This document shows, in pieces, positions 18,007 to 26,372 of a DNA stretch of 64,000 nucleotides. Each line of letters starts with the position of its first letter. Within the stretch, counting starts at the first letter, position 1. The notes below the pieces were generated by a model. It worked only from the letters and a program-made list of their open reading frames with translations, did no database searches and was not told where the DNA came from. Origin of the DNA: an uncultured Thiothrix sp. (lineage in GTDB: Bacteria; Pseudomonadota; Gammaproteobacteria; Thiotrichales; Thiotrichaceae); assembly GCF_937873765.1 (NCBI RefSeq), contig NZ_CALMZC010000014.1:62001-126000 (forward strand), read 5' to 3'. The translations under genes and the position numbers were made by a program.

Positions 18007-18184
18007 AGCGCTGGCTCAGTAGTACGATGAACAGAAGTTTGAGCGCTAGCTTTGCAAGGGGTGTGCAGGGGATTTGGAATTGTGGCGGGGATTTGGTGGA
18101 GAAACCATTTCATTCTAATCAAGTGTTATACTGCTGTTATAAGCCAGCTTGTTTAGTCCAAAATCAATAGCGCGAGCCATATTT

Positions 18185-18508
18185 ATGTCTGAAAATATCT
18201 ATCCTATCGGTTTAAGCATTTTGTTCTGGTTCTTGTGGATTGTCGGTTTAGCGGTCTTGTTGCTGTTTGGATTCTTTACGCTAGCGACTGCTACTGATGC
18301 TAAAGTCATGGCGATTTGGAATGGCCTAGTGGTTTTAGTAGAAGGTTTTTTGCTGTTCAACACTGGCTTGCATTTCGTGCGTAAGGCTATGCCGTTGCCG
18401 AAATTGTTGTTATGGATTGCTGTGGCAGCGATTGCAATACCCTTCGTTGCTTTTGGTGGCTGCTTCATGTTGGAGAGTATGAGCTTTGGCCTACGTTTTG
18501 CTGGTTAA
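18185..18508 (+). CDS. Small membrane protein, first gene of the Lgt-like/radical SAM operon
   Basis: A 107-residue protein with three hydrophobic spans (SILFWFLWIVGLAVLLLFGF, NGLVVLVEGFLLF, LLLWIAVAAIAIPFVAFGG). No family recognised. ATG 18185 was preferred to an upstream alternative at 18149 because the added residues are charged and poorly placed. It ends five bases before the Lgt-like gene, so co-expression is likely. Possibly an accessory subunit. Confidence 0.65.
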   Translation: MSENIYPIGLSILFWFLWIVGLAVLLLFGFFTLATATDAKVMAIWNGLVVLVEGFLLFNTGLHFVRKAMPLPKLLLWIAVAAIAIPFVAFGGCFMLESMSFGLRFAG

Positions 18509-18513
18509 GTGGT

Positions 18514-19215
18514 ATGTTTATCCACCTGCTTTTTGATCTACTCGCGCTTCTCAGTGGCGTGTTGATGAGCGTTTGGTTTCGGCGCAAATACGGTTTACAG
18601 CGTCCGGCGGGTGTCACACAAGAGTCTCAACATCATTATTATTTGCTCGCACTGCTCTTCGGTTTAATCGCTGGCAGTATCTTATTTGGTACTTTGAACT
18701 TGCATTGGTCTGGGCAAACAGGCGTGGCAAAAAGCATGCTTGGTGGGGTATTTGGGGCAATTGTCAGTGCTGAGGTTTTTAAATATTTTGCAGGGATTCG
18801 CCAGTCGACTGGGCTTTATTTTGTGCCCGGCTTGATGGTTTTGATTGCGGTGGGGCGTATCGGTTGCTTTCTGGCAGGTTTGGAGGATTTCACCTATGGG
18901 ATTGAAACGACTCTGCCTTGGGGTGTGGATTTTGGGGATGGTCTCAAGCGTCATCCGGTACAACTTTATGAAACGTTGATGATCCTCGTTGGCTTACTCA
19001 TCCTGCTCGTCAGTTATCCTAAGCATCCTCATTTTTGGCAGGCACAAGGTTTTTATATTTTCGTCTTGTTCTATGCAGGGCAACGGTTTTGGTGGGAAAA
19101 CCTCAAGCCTTATTCAGCGGTTTTCGGCACGGTTAATCTTTTCCAGTTGTTATGTTTGGGCTTAGTCGGCTACGCTGTACTCATGCTCATCACCCTAAGG
19201 AAAAATCATGGTTGA
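18514..19215 (+). CDS. Prolipoprotein diacylglyceryl transferase (Lgt)-family protein
   Basis: A 233-residue polytopic protein. The signature GRIGCFLAGLEDFTYG and the following LPWGVDFGDGLKRHPVQLYE match the Lgt core that holds phosphatidylglycerol. It is shorter than housekeeping Lgt, and the usual His-Gly loop near residue 100 is replaced, so it may be a paralogue with a different acceptor. It overlaps the next small membrane gene by eight bases. Housekeeping Lgt is presumably elsewhere in the genome. Confidence 0.8.
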   Translation: MFIHLLFDLLALLSGVLMSVWFRRKYGLQRPAGVTQESQHHYYLLALLFGLIAGSILFGTLNLHWSGQTGVAKSMLGGVFGAIVSAEVFKYFAGIRQSTGLYFVPGLMVLIAVGRIGCFLAGLEDFTYGIETTLPWGVDFGDGLKRHPVQLYETLMILVGLLILLVSYPKHPHFWQAQGFYIFVLFYAGQRFWWENLKPYSAVFGTVNLFQLLCLGLVGYAVLMLITLRKNHG

Positions 19216-19516
19216 TCCTACACAAGTACCCACCAGCTATGTGCGCTCCATGAGTGATCAAGTGGCATTTTGGATATTGTGGGTGTTATTACTGATACCA
19301 GCAATTGTTCTGCTGATAATGGCCGTGGGTAGTGGCGGATTTAGCATTATTCTCTTACCACTATTGGTTCAACTGGTGATTCATGGCTTGGCGCTGAAAT
19401 GGTTTTTAGAATTAGCTAAGCCCATGTCTAAAGTATTACTGATGCTACTAGGTGGTACAGGTTTACTGTATTTTCTATCCTTTAGTGGCTGTGTCCTTCT
19501 GCTTTTCACCGCTTAG
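19208..19516 (+). CDS. Small membrane protein of the Lgt-like operon
   Basis: A 102-residue protein with three predicted transmembrane segments (AFWILWVLLLIPAIVLLIMA, IILLPLLVQLVIHGLAL, VLLMLLGGTGLLYFLSF). No family recognised. ATG 19208 has AAGGA upstream and lies within the end of the Lgt-like gene, giving translational coupling. Together with the small protein at 18185-18508 it may form an accessory membrane part for the enzymes in the operon. Confidence 0.65.
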   Translation: MVDPTQVPTSYVRSMSDQVAFWILWVLLLIPAIVLLIMAVGSGGFSIILLPLLVQLVIHGLALKWFLELAKPMSKVLLMLLGGTGLLYFLSFSGCVLLLFTA

Positions 19517-19528
19517 AGACTGATTGCT

Positions 19529-20905
19529 TTGAGTAATAAAGTTCGCCCTTACATTTTTTATGGTCACACCCAATCACTCTGCGAAGAATGTCTGGCGGTG
19601 GTGCCGACCAAAATTCTTTTTCAAAATGAGAAGGTTTATTATCAAAAGCGCTGTGCTGAGCATGGGGTGCAAAAAACCTTAGTCTCTACCGATATCGAAT
19701 ATTTCAAGCGTTGCAAAGAATATCTCAAGCCGGGCGATATGCCGAGCCAGTTTCAAACCGCGATCAATAAGGGATGCCCACATGATTGTGGTTTGTGTCC
19801 TGATCACGAGCAGCATTCTTGCTTAGCTCTGTTTGAAATTATTGATGAATGTAATATGCGCTGTCCGGTGTGTTTTGCCAATTCTGCCCCGGGTTTAGGC
19901 AATCCGCGTAGTATGGAACAGATCGAAACCATGCTACAAACCTTATTGGCTAGTGAGCAACAACCGGACTTAGTGCAAGTTTCTGGTGGCGAACCCACTT
20001 TACATCCGCAACTCATGCCGATTTTGCGTCGTCTTAAAGCTAGCCCGATTCGGCATTTAATGCTCAATACTAATGGGATTCGTCTTGCACGTGATCCACA
20101 TTTAGTTGAAGAGTTAGCCAGCTTAAAACCTGGTTTTGAAGTGTATTTGCAATTCGACTCTTTAAAAGCCGCAGCCTTACAGAATATTCGCGGGCAAGAT
20201 ATGCGTAATATTCGCCGTCAAGCTTTGGAGAAATTAGAACAGTATAATATTTCCACGACATTAGTTTGTGTAGTGCGCAAAGGCGTGAATGACGACGAAA
20301 TCGGTGACCTGATTCAATTCGCCCAGCAATGGAAATGTGTACGCGGCATTACTTTTCAGCCGGTACAAGATGCTGGACGCAATGAAGACGGCAAGCTAGC
20401 GAATCGAATGACCTTAAGTGAAATTCGCACCCGTATTATTGAAGCAGATAATCCATTTGGCGATACGGATATGATTCCCTTGCCTTGTCATCCTGAAAAT
20501 ATTTCTATTGGGTATGGCATTCGTATGGATGAAAAAATTATTCCGGTCACGGGTTTATTGCCGCGTGAGGAGTTACTCAAAGGCGTTGATAATACGATCA
20601 CTTTTGAGAAGAGTGCTGGCTTAAAAGAAACTTTCTTTAAGCTATTTTCGCTTGATGCTTGTAGCGAGCAAACCACTGAAAAATTAGAAACCTTACTCTG
20701 TTGTTTGCCTAAGATTCAAAGCAATGGCGGCCTTACTTACGATAATGTCTTTCGCATTGTGATCATGTCGTTTATGGATAAATACGATTTTGATCTAGGC
20801 TCAATCAAACGTTCCTGTACGCACTTTGTCGAGCCAAATGGCAAGATTTATCCGTTTGATACTTGGAATTTGTTTTATCGGGAGAGAGTACGTTCAGGCT
20901 ATTAA
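19529..20905 (+). CDS. Radical SAM protein, MJ0619 / tetraether-synthase (Tes) type
   Basis: A 458-residue protein. It starts with a rubredoxin-like metal site (CEECLAVVPTKI and CAEHG), then a second cysteine group GCPHDCGLCPDHEQHSC, then the radical SAM motif CNMRCPVCFA (CX3CX2C) and the SAM-contact QVSGGEPTLHP. This order is that of the MJ0619 methyltransferase and the archaeal tetraether synthase Tes. The start is a TTG at 19529 because conserved N-terminal residues follow it directly. In an operon with an Lgt homologue it may act on membrane lipids; that is inference. Confidence 0.85.
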   Translation: MSNKVRPYIFYGHTQSLCEECLAVVPTKILFQNEKVYYQKRCAEHGVQKTLVSTDIEYFKRCKEYLKPGDMPSQFQTAINKGCPHDCGLCPDHEQHSCLALFEIIDECNMRCPVCFANSAPGLGNPRSMEQIETMLQTLLASEQQPDLVQVSGGEPTLHPQLMPILRRLKASPIRHLMLNTNGIRLARDPHLVEELASLKPGFEVYLQFDSLKAAALQNIRGQDMRNIRRQALEKLEQYNISTTLVCVVRKGVNDDEIGDLIQFAQQWKCVRGITFQPVQDAGRNEDGKLANRMTLSEIRTRIIEADNPFGDTDMIPLPCHPENISIGYGIRMDEKIIPVTGLLPREELLKGVDNTITFEKSAGLKETFFKLFSLDACSEQTTEKLETLLCCLPKIQSNGGLTYDNVFRIVIMSFMDKYDFDLGSIKRSCTHFVEPNGKIYPFDTWNLFYRERVRSGY

Positions 20906-20914
20906 TTAGGTGTA

Positions 20915-22213
20915 TCATTCTTGTGAGAAGTTATCGTTATAAATAACCTCGGAAAACGAGTTTTGAATAATTTGCCAACGCCCATTTTCGAAATTTCTAG
21001 GTAAAAGATTGTTTTCTGTATCTACATAACACATTCTAATAAGCAAATTTCTATTAATAATTTTGCTCTCTATTTCAAAGCTAAATTCTACTAAAACATT
21101 AGAAATGGCAGATGTTTCATCATTAACATCTAGTATTACATATGATGTTGGTGTGTATTTACTAAAGTCTTGTTTAGCTCTACCTGCTTTAATGCCTTGT
21201 GAAGGATTTGTGTAGTTTAACAAATCTTCGGATAAGAGACCGAAGCGTTTAGCTTGCCAATTATTTATAAACCGACCAACTATTGCCTCTGGAGTATTAG
21301 ATGGCAATTCGCTTATATTCCCATTGAAAGGTAAGTAGGGCATATCACTAACAGAGCGTGCTTTCCAGTTTTCTAATGCCTTATTAATCTGATTTGTTTC
21401 GTTAATTTTTGAAAAAAATTCTTGCCAACTAAGTTCTTTTTTATGCGATGCTTCTTTTTTACCATCTTGAAGAGCACTTGCCCAGTCTCTAATAGCAAAT
21501 AAAGCCGCCCAACATTTGGCAGCAACTATCTTATTATCAAATGCTAGATCACGACCATGTAATATGCCATTTCGATAGGGGATTGTAATTGAATCTTCAC
21601 TCGTTTTATTTCTACCTTTGTTCAAAAGCCCTGCTAAATTTTGAAGTCCTGTTTCATGTCCAGCTATACAATCCCATGCAGTTAAGTTTGTATTGCCAGC
21701 AAAAAATCCAACATGTTTAGATACATCATTAACTATGCCATCAAGTAAGCTCAATAAAAGGGGAACACATGCATGATAGCGACCTTCTAAGTAATCAATC
21801 TTAGCTAACTCTGCTAACCGCATTCTTCTACGAAATTCAAAATAGCTGGTAAAACGCATTATTCCCCAATTGAGAATCGCTTCATCATAAGTTTCAGCTA
21901 GGTATGCATCAGCAACGTCTAATCCACTAGTTTCATGTAAATGAATGGCATTCTTAATGACCTCGGCACTCATGCTTTCATATGCAATCCAGCCGTGAGT
22001 GGAAAATAATTCGTTAAACTTATCAGGTAATAAAAGTATTGAAGTTTGATCTTTGAGTTGAGCGAATGAAGAAAGCACATTTTCAAATTTAGGAAAGATT
22101 TTTTCTGAAAATGGGATTGCTTCACAGATAGATTTGGCTTCATCTAAAAACTTAACCGTATCGAGTAACTCTTTAGTTGATTCATTGTCAGTAATTTTAG
22201 GTTTGTTAGTCAT
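20915..22213 (-). CDS. Hypothetical protein with HEPN-like motif, AT-rich
   Basis: A 432-residue protein of no family I can name. R214 to H219 (PYRNGILHG) forms an R-X4-H motif typical of HEPN ribonucleases and lies in a helix-rich region (about 110-250). The C-terminal part is beta-rich. Base composition is visibly more AT-rich than neighbours, and no ribosome site is apparent, as for recently acquired genes. It could be a HEPN RNase or an ordinary helical protein; there is no obvious antitoxin partner. Confidence 0.5.
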   Translation of the reverse strand: MTNKPKITDNESTKELLDTVKFLDEAKSICEAIPFSEKIFPKFENVLSSFAQLKDQTSILLLPDKFNELFSTHGWIAYESMSAEVIKNAIHLHETSGLDVADAYLAETYDEAILNWGIMRFTSYFEFRRRMRLAELAKIDYLEGRYHACVPLLLSLLDGIVNDVSKHVGFFAGNTNLTAWDCIAGHETGLQNLAGLLNKGRNKTSEDSITIPYRNGILHGRDLAFDNKIVAAKCWAALFAIRDWASALQDGKKEASHKKELSWQEFFSKINETNQINKALENWKARSVSDMPYLPFNGNISELPSNTPEAIVGRFINNWQAKRFGLLSEDLLNYTNPSQGIKAGRAKQDFSKYTPTSYVILDVNDETSAISNVLVEFSFEIESKIINRNLLIRMCYVDTENNLLPRNFENGRWQIIQNSFSEVIYNDNFSQE

Positions 22214-22234
22214 AAGCTTTGTAAATTTATAAGA

Positions 22235-22900
22235 TTACCAGTGCATCACTAAGGGCAGGTGTGGGCGAAAATCATAATCTAAGCCAGCTTGCTCATGATC
22301 AAAGCTTAATTCTACCAATTGCTCCTTGCCTTTTTTGATATGAAAGCTGTCAAGAGTATTTGCTTGTGTTGCTGCTATGGATAAAAGTGCAGAGGGTTGG
22401 GTAATTTGTACTTTAGTTAATTGCCGAAAACCTTTTTCATGTTGCAGTGGCTGCAGTTTATCAGTTGCCGCTAATGCAGGTGCTATCCCAAACGGCAGTA
22501 CAAACCATAAAGGCTCAGTCAGGGGATTATCAAGCGCCATCGTGATACTCAAATGTGACGGCAAATAGGTTGGACGATAATCCCAACACGGAAAAGGAGT
22601 TTGCTTTTCAACGCCTTGCTGATAGCGAAAACACACACCAAACGGTGAAATCGACGGGGTATCTTGCGTTAAGCGCTCGTATAAATGTGTCTCCCGCATT
22701 ACTTCACTTTGTGCTTCTGCTGCATCCGTTAAATACAGTAATTCAACAAAAGCATTTTCAAAGAAAAAGCGTCGATTCGCAGTACCTTGTCCCAAATGTT
22801 GATTGGGTGTGCCTTCTATTAAACCGAAGTCTCTGAATAGCTCAGCTTCTGGAGCATTAGGCGCTACTGCTATGAAAATATGATCGAGTTCTAAAGTCAT
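22235..22900 (-). CDS. VOC-family (glyoxalase-like) protein
   Basis: A 221-residue protein that starts with LELDHIFIAVAPNAPEAE and NRRFFFENAFVELLYL, the first beta-alpha-beta-beta-beta module of the vicinal oxygen chelate fold with His and Glu metal ligands. It is a glyoxalase-like domain; no reaction can be assigned. It starts four bases after the N-terminal glutamine amidase stop and so is likely co-translated with it. Confidence 0.75.
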   Translation of the reverse strand: MTLELDHIFIAVAPNAPEAELFRDFGLIEGTPNQHLGQGTANRRFFFENAFVELLYLTDAAEAQSEVMRETHLYERLTQDTPSISPFGVCFRYQQGVEKQTPFPCWDYRPTYLPSHLSITMALDNPLTEPLWFVLPFGIAPALAATDKLQPLQHEKGFRQLTKVQITQPSALLSIAATQANTLDSFHIKKGKEQLVELSFDHEQAGLDYDFRPHLPLVMHW

Positions 22901-22904
22901 TTTG

Positions 22905-23450
22905 CTAAGAGTTTTTAAAGGTTTTTAATAAAGTAGTCATGTCTAGCACGTTGCCATAAGTGTGATCTAGTATATGCGTGAATTGATGCAAGTTGCTTTC
23001 GTTTTCACTAATGCGGGGCCAAGGTGGAGGATGTGCTAACCAACCTTGGGGTGTTTGCATATGCCTACGATCTGATTTTAGATGCTTCACATAATCCTGT
23101 GCGCTGAGGACGCGAAATAGCGGTACATATTCAGGATCAAGCAAATCCTCTGCTAAAAACGATTGCTGCATATAGTCTTCAAGTGGTGTACAAAAGGCTA
23201 AGCACGTATCGAAATCGATCAGATAATTGCGTTCAGCGTTTTGCCATAGCAACACCACATGATAATCCCAGAGTAAAGGCTCTTGTGCTGAATTAGCCGC
23301 ACGTTGGCAGAGCATTGGAAAGCAGCCGGCCTGTGCCGCAATCACAATGACCCAGCTTCGAGCAAGTTCAGGGCATTGACACAAATGCCAGATATTTTCC
23401 TCACAATAACGGGAGTGGTAAAGATACGATTCGCGTTGGGGTAATGACAT
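22905..23450 (-). CDS. Protein N-terminal glutamine amidohydrolase (NTAQ1-like)
   Basis: A 181-residue protein that matches the NTAQ1 family along its length. The catalytic Cys16 is in RYCEENIWHLC, His64 in WDYHVVLLW, and Asp79/81 in LIDFDTCLAFC. The later FRVLSAQDYVKHLKSDRRHM and WLAHPPPWPRI are also conserved. The eukaryotic enzyme converts N-terminal Gln to Glu in the N-degron pathway. A bacterial homologue could deamidate N-terminal Gln of proteins or peptides. It sits in a short operon with VOC, DUF1272 and lipoprotein genes. Confidence 0.85.
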   Translation of the reverse strand: MSLPQRESYLYHSRYCEENIWHLCQCPELARSWVIVIAAQAGCFPMLCQRAANSAQEPLLWDYHVVLLWQNAERNYLIDFDTCLAFCTPLEDYMQQSFLAEDLLDPEYVPLFRVLSAQDYVKHLKSDRRHMQTPQGWLAHPPPWPRISENESNLHQFTHILDHTYGNVLDMTTLLKTFKNS

Positions 23451-23461
23451 AGTTTTACCGC

Positions 23462-23767
23462 TTAACGCTGTTCTGGAGTCAAGCCTTGGAGTTTATTTAA
23501 TAATTGCTGATGGGCAGTAAAATCTACAGGTCGGAATTTAACCTTGGCACTAGCAGGGTATTGACCCAAATAATTATTACCTAGCCAATTATTTGCAGGT
23601 CGGATAGGGCGTAGGGTAAAACCGCCGCCACAATTGGGGCAAGTATTTTGTAATAAAGCCACACAATCGCTACAAAAAGTACATTCAAAGCTACAAATCA
23701 TGGCGTCTATTGTATTAGGTGGCAGCGATTTATTGCAGTTTTCGCAAGCAGGGCGTAGTTCTAACAT
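23462..23767 (-). CDS. DUF1272 domain-containing zinc-ribbon-like protein
   Basis: A 101-residue protein whose first 50 residues (MLELRPACENCNKSLPP, CSFECTFCSDCV, CPNCGGGF) contain four CX2C-type pairs, the DUF1272 signature of a zinc-binding domain. The ATG at 23767 was chosen because residues conserved in the family start there; an earlier in-frame start would overlap the upstream lipoprotein gene. Function unknown. Confidence 0.8.
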   Translation of the reverse strand: MLELRPACENCNKSLPPNTIDAMICSFECTFCSDCVALLQNTCPNCGGGFTLRPIRPANNWLGNNYLGQYPASAKVKFRPVDFTAHQQLLNKLQGLTPEQR

Positions 23768-23789
23768 AACACATCCTTTTAACAATGGC

Positions 23790-24356
23790 TCAGCACGGTG
23801 GGAGTGATTCAACTAAGTTTTTCCCATCTAGCTGTTTACGTAAATCATAATCCACTAGCACTGGTAAATAACCTTGTTCGGCATTTAAACGCAAGTAATT
23901 ACTCACCAAGATAGCCCCATCTTTTAATTCACCCTTGCGACACCCCTTCATACCCGCACTCATGGATCCCTTAGTTTTTATACCGGCTGCTTTTTGAGCT
24001 TTAACCGTTTCACGAAAGGCTTCAAGGCGAGGTAAATCAGTCGGGTTGAGGCGATAGACATAGAGCTTATACCCCAGTTTGGCTTCAGCCTGTAAATTAC
24101 TTGATTCCAAAGACAAAGGGATAGGTTGTAGAATAAAAATTTCTTGTTTTTCCTTGCCAGCGAATTCCGCTTTGATCTCTAAGCTAGCGCCATTAGTGCG
24201 TGGCTCAAGCCAATCTGGCATGCGAGCTGCAGTCCGAATGATTTTGGGGTCAACGGTGATAGGGTCAGTGGTGGCAAGTGTATATATGGTTTTGACCGGA
24301 ATGGCAGTGCAGGCACTTAGGGATAAGGTTAGGCCTAATAGGAGGAGTTTGTTCAT
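23790..24356 (-). CDS. Putative lipoprotein of unknown function
   Basis: A 188-residue protein with lipobox LSAC at about residue 13-16 after MNKLLLLGLTLSLS, so lipidation at Cys16 is expected. The mature region has Cys residues in MKGCRKG and at the C-terminus. No family recognised. First gene of the lipoprotein-DUF1272-NTAQ1-VOC run and divergent from the DUF2975 gene. Confidence 0.7.
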   Translation of the reverse strand: MNKLLLLGLTLSLSACTAIPVKTIYTLATTDPITVDPKIIRTAARMPDWLEPRTNGASLEIKAEFAGKEKQEIFILQPIPLSLESSNLQAEAKLGYKLYVYRLNPTDLPRLEAFRETVKAQKAAGIKTKGSMSAGMKGCRKGELKDGAILVSNYLRLNAEQGYLPVLVDYDLRKQLDGKNLVESLPPC

Positions 24357-24381
24357 AAAGTTTACCTAAATACGGTTTAAT

Positions 24382-24410
24382 TTGTAAAAATTATTGTATT
24401 ACGATAATAT
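24382..24410 (+). promoter_or_regulatory. Promoter with overlapping near-palindromic operator
   Basis: TTGTAA (24382-24387) and TAATAT (24405-24410) are spaced by 17 bases in front of the DUF2975 gene. A 19-base near-palindrome ATTAT-TGTATTACG-ATAAT at 24390-24408, with one mismatched pair, lies between and over the -10. It suits binding by the Xre regulator encoded downstream, which would be autoregulation. Confidence 0.5.
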
Positions 24411-24441
24411 TTTAAAATGCAAATTTAACTTAGAGGCCAGT

Positions 24442-24972
24442 ATGTCTGCTTTTAATCCACGTGTGGCGCGTTGGTTGGCTTTCCTAACTAAAGCTTTGGT
24501 TAGTGTCTGTTTACTTGCCAATCTGTTCGGCTGGTTCATTCCAGAAGCTGCTGAAACGATTGCACGAAATATCACAACTCTCATCACTGAACCCATCAGT
24601 TTGACAACTCGAGCCTTAGTGTTGGGTGGATTGATTTCTACTGTCCAATTAGGAATTCTGACCATAGGTTTCTGGGCGATGGCAGCCGTTTTTAAGTTGT
24701 TTGCGCAAGGGGATTATTTGCACCCAGATATAGGTAAACAGGTACAGTGCTTTGGCAAATCCCTAGCCCTCTTTGGAGTGCTTAGTCCTTTGATGCGTAC
24801 CTTATTGGCCTTAGTCATTACCTTGGATAATCCTGAAGGTCAGCAGATCCTGATGATTCGTTTGGTGACCAATGATTTTGTAATCATACTGGTGGGAATG
24901 CTATTAATTATGCTGGGCTATGCACTCAAACAAGCAGCCATGATTGCTGAAGAAAACCGGCAGATTGTGTGA
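24442..24972 (+). CDS. DUF2975 domain-containing membrane protein
   Basis: A 176-residue protein with four hydrophobic spans beginning RVARWLAFLTKALVSVCLLANL. The ending with NRQIV and the hydrophobic pattern match DUF2975. ATG 24442 has GAGG upstream. DUF2975 genes usually precede a short Cro/CI-type regulator, as here, suggesting a membrane sensor-regulator pair. Function not established. Confidence 0.8.
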   Translation: MSAFNPRVARWLAFLTKALVSVCLLANLFGWFIPEAAETIARNITTLITEPISLTTRALVLGGLISTVQLGILTIGFWAMAAVFKLFAQGDYLHPDIGKQVQCFGKSLALFGVLSPLMRTLLALVITLDNPEGQQILMIRLVTNDFVIILVGMLLIMLGYALKQAAMIAEENRQIV

Positions 24973-24977
24973 TTTTT

Positions 24978-25196
24978 ATGCCAATTATTGTCAATCTCGA
25001 TGTGATGCTCGCTAGGCGCAAAATGCGTTCTAAAGAACTTGCCGAGCGCATTGGCCTTACTGAGCAAAATGTATCACTGCTAAAGTCAGGTAAAGTGAAG
25101 GGCATACGCTTTGAAACTTTGGAAAAGATTTGTGAAGTATTGGCGTGTCAACCGGGGGATATTTTGATGTTTGAACCTACCGTGAAGAGCGACTGA
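24978..25196 (+). CDS. Xre/Cro-family HTH transcriptional regulator (YozG-like)
   Basis: A 72-residue single-domain regulator: VMLARRKMRSKELAERIGLT, the recognition helix near EQNVSLLKSGKVKGIRF, and the ending CQPGDILMFEP, all of the YozG type. It overlaps or lies just past the DUF2975 stop (an alternative GTG at 24969 overlaps it). Likely binds the palindrome at 24390-24408. Confidence 0.88.
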   Translation: MPIIVNLDVMLARRKMRSKELAERIGLTEQNVSLLKSGKVKGIRFETLEKICEVLACQPGDILMFEPTVKSD

Positions 25197-25202
25197 AAGA
25201 CT

Positions 25203-26333
25203 ATGCTAACTAACATATTGTTGTTAATACTAGCAACTGGTTTTGCTGGGGGTTTCTATCTGCGTTATCGCTTACGTACACTCAAGGATCGAGGCAATTT
25301 AGCGGCTGCTATTGATCAAGAGTTCCATAAAGTCACTAAGCGACATCAGTGTGGTGGCTTAGTTCTTGGAGTTTATAAATCAGGAAAAACTTTATTTAAA
25401 AGCTATGGCTCGGTTAATGCAGCTAATCCTCATCTACCCAATGCTCAAGCTATTTTTCAAATTGGCTCAGTAAGCAAGGTTTTTACAGGAGTGACTTTAC
25501 AAATTTTATGTGATGAAGGTATTGTCAGCCTAGATGACAATTTAGAGCAGTTAATCGGGCATAAAATTCCATTAGCGGCGGCTATCAAACCGATTACTTT
25601 GCGTCAGCTCGCCACGCATACGTCTGGATTCCCACGTGTTCCGAAAATATTACTAGAGCAACTGGAAGCTAAGGTTGGTAAACAACACCTGCTAGATAAT
25701 CCCTATAATGAAACAGCATTGGCAGATATTTATGCTTACTTACAAAAACCTAGCGACTTGGGAAAGGCAGGAGATTTTTTTTACTCCAATTATGGCATGG
25801 GTTTATTAGGGCATATTCTGGAGCAGGCGACTGGACAGAGTTTAGAAACGCTGGTACAAGAGAAAATTTTCCAGCCTTTGCAGATGCAACATAGCGGCAT
25901 TAATTTGAATAAAGAAAATCCCACGCAAATTATGCAAGGTTATACTGCTAATGGTGAGTTAGCTCAAGTTTGGACTTTTCAAGTACTAGCAGGGGCAGGT
26001 GCTTTTTATTCCACGGCTGAGGATATGCTGCAATTTATTCAGGCGAATTTAAGTAAAGATAATCCTTTGATGCATAGCTTACAAAAAACACATCTACCTC
26101 AAGCGAGTGGGAAAACGGGTATAGCTTGGATGCAGGCTAGTGGTTTAGATCGCTTTATCGGCAATCAACATACTATTTGGCATGATGGACAAGTCGGTGG
26201 GTTTACTGCCTATTTAGGCTTTGATCCTAAACAAGACTGTGGCCTAGTCGTTTTATCAAGTCGCTCAATAAGTATAAATATGCTAGGCATGATGGTGATG
26301 CGTCAATTACGTTCACAGTCGTGGGCAAGCTAG
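25203..26333 (+). CDS. Serine hydrolase, beta-lactamase/D-alanyl carboxypeptidase family
   Basis: A 376-residue protein with an N-terminal membrane segment (NILLLILATGFAGGFYL). The penicillin-binding fold is marked by the active-site S-X-X-K in GSVSKVFTG, the second motif YSNYG and the third HDGQVGG. Class C beta-lactamase-like domains include peptidases and esterases, so antibiotic hydrolysis is not implied. It starts six bases after the regulator stop. Confidence 0.85.
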   Translation: MLTNILLLILATGFAGGFYLRYRLRTLKDRGNLAAAIDQEFHKVTKRHQCGGLVLGVYKSGKTLFKSYGSVNAANPHLPNAQAIFQIGSVSKVFTGVTLQILCDEGIVSLDDNLEQLIGHKIPLAAAIKPITLRQLATHTSGFPRVPKILLEQLEAKVGKQHLLDNPYNETALADIYAYLQKPSDLGKAGDFFYSNYGMGLLGHILEQATGQSLETLVQEKIFQPLQMQHSGINLNKENPTQIMQGYTANGELAQVWTFQVLAGAGAFYSTAEDMLQFIQANLSKDNPLMHSLQKTHLPQASGKTGIAWMQASGLDRFIGNQHTIWHDGQVGGFTAYLGFDPKQDCGLVVLSSRSISINMLGMMVMRQLRSQSWAS

Positions 26334-26372
26334 TTGTATATTTGCTGATAAACCTAAGCCGAGGAGTTTTGT

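Noticed and set aside
25203..26333. Antibiotic-resistance beta-lactamase
   Set aside because: Only the general SxxK/YxN/HxG fold is present; it has a membrane anchor and no sign of a true class C enzyme.
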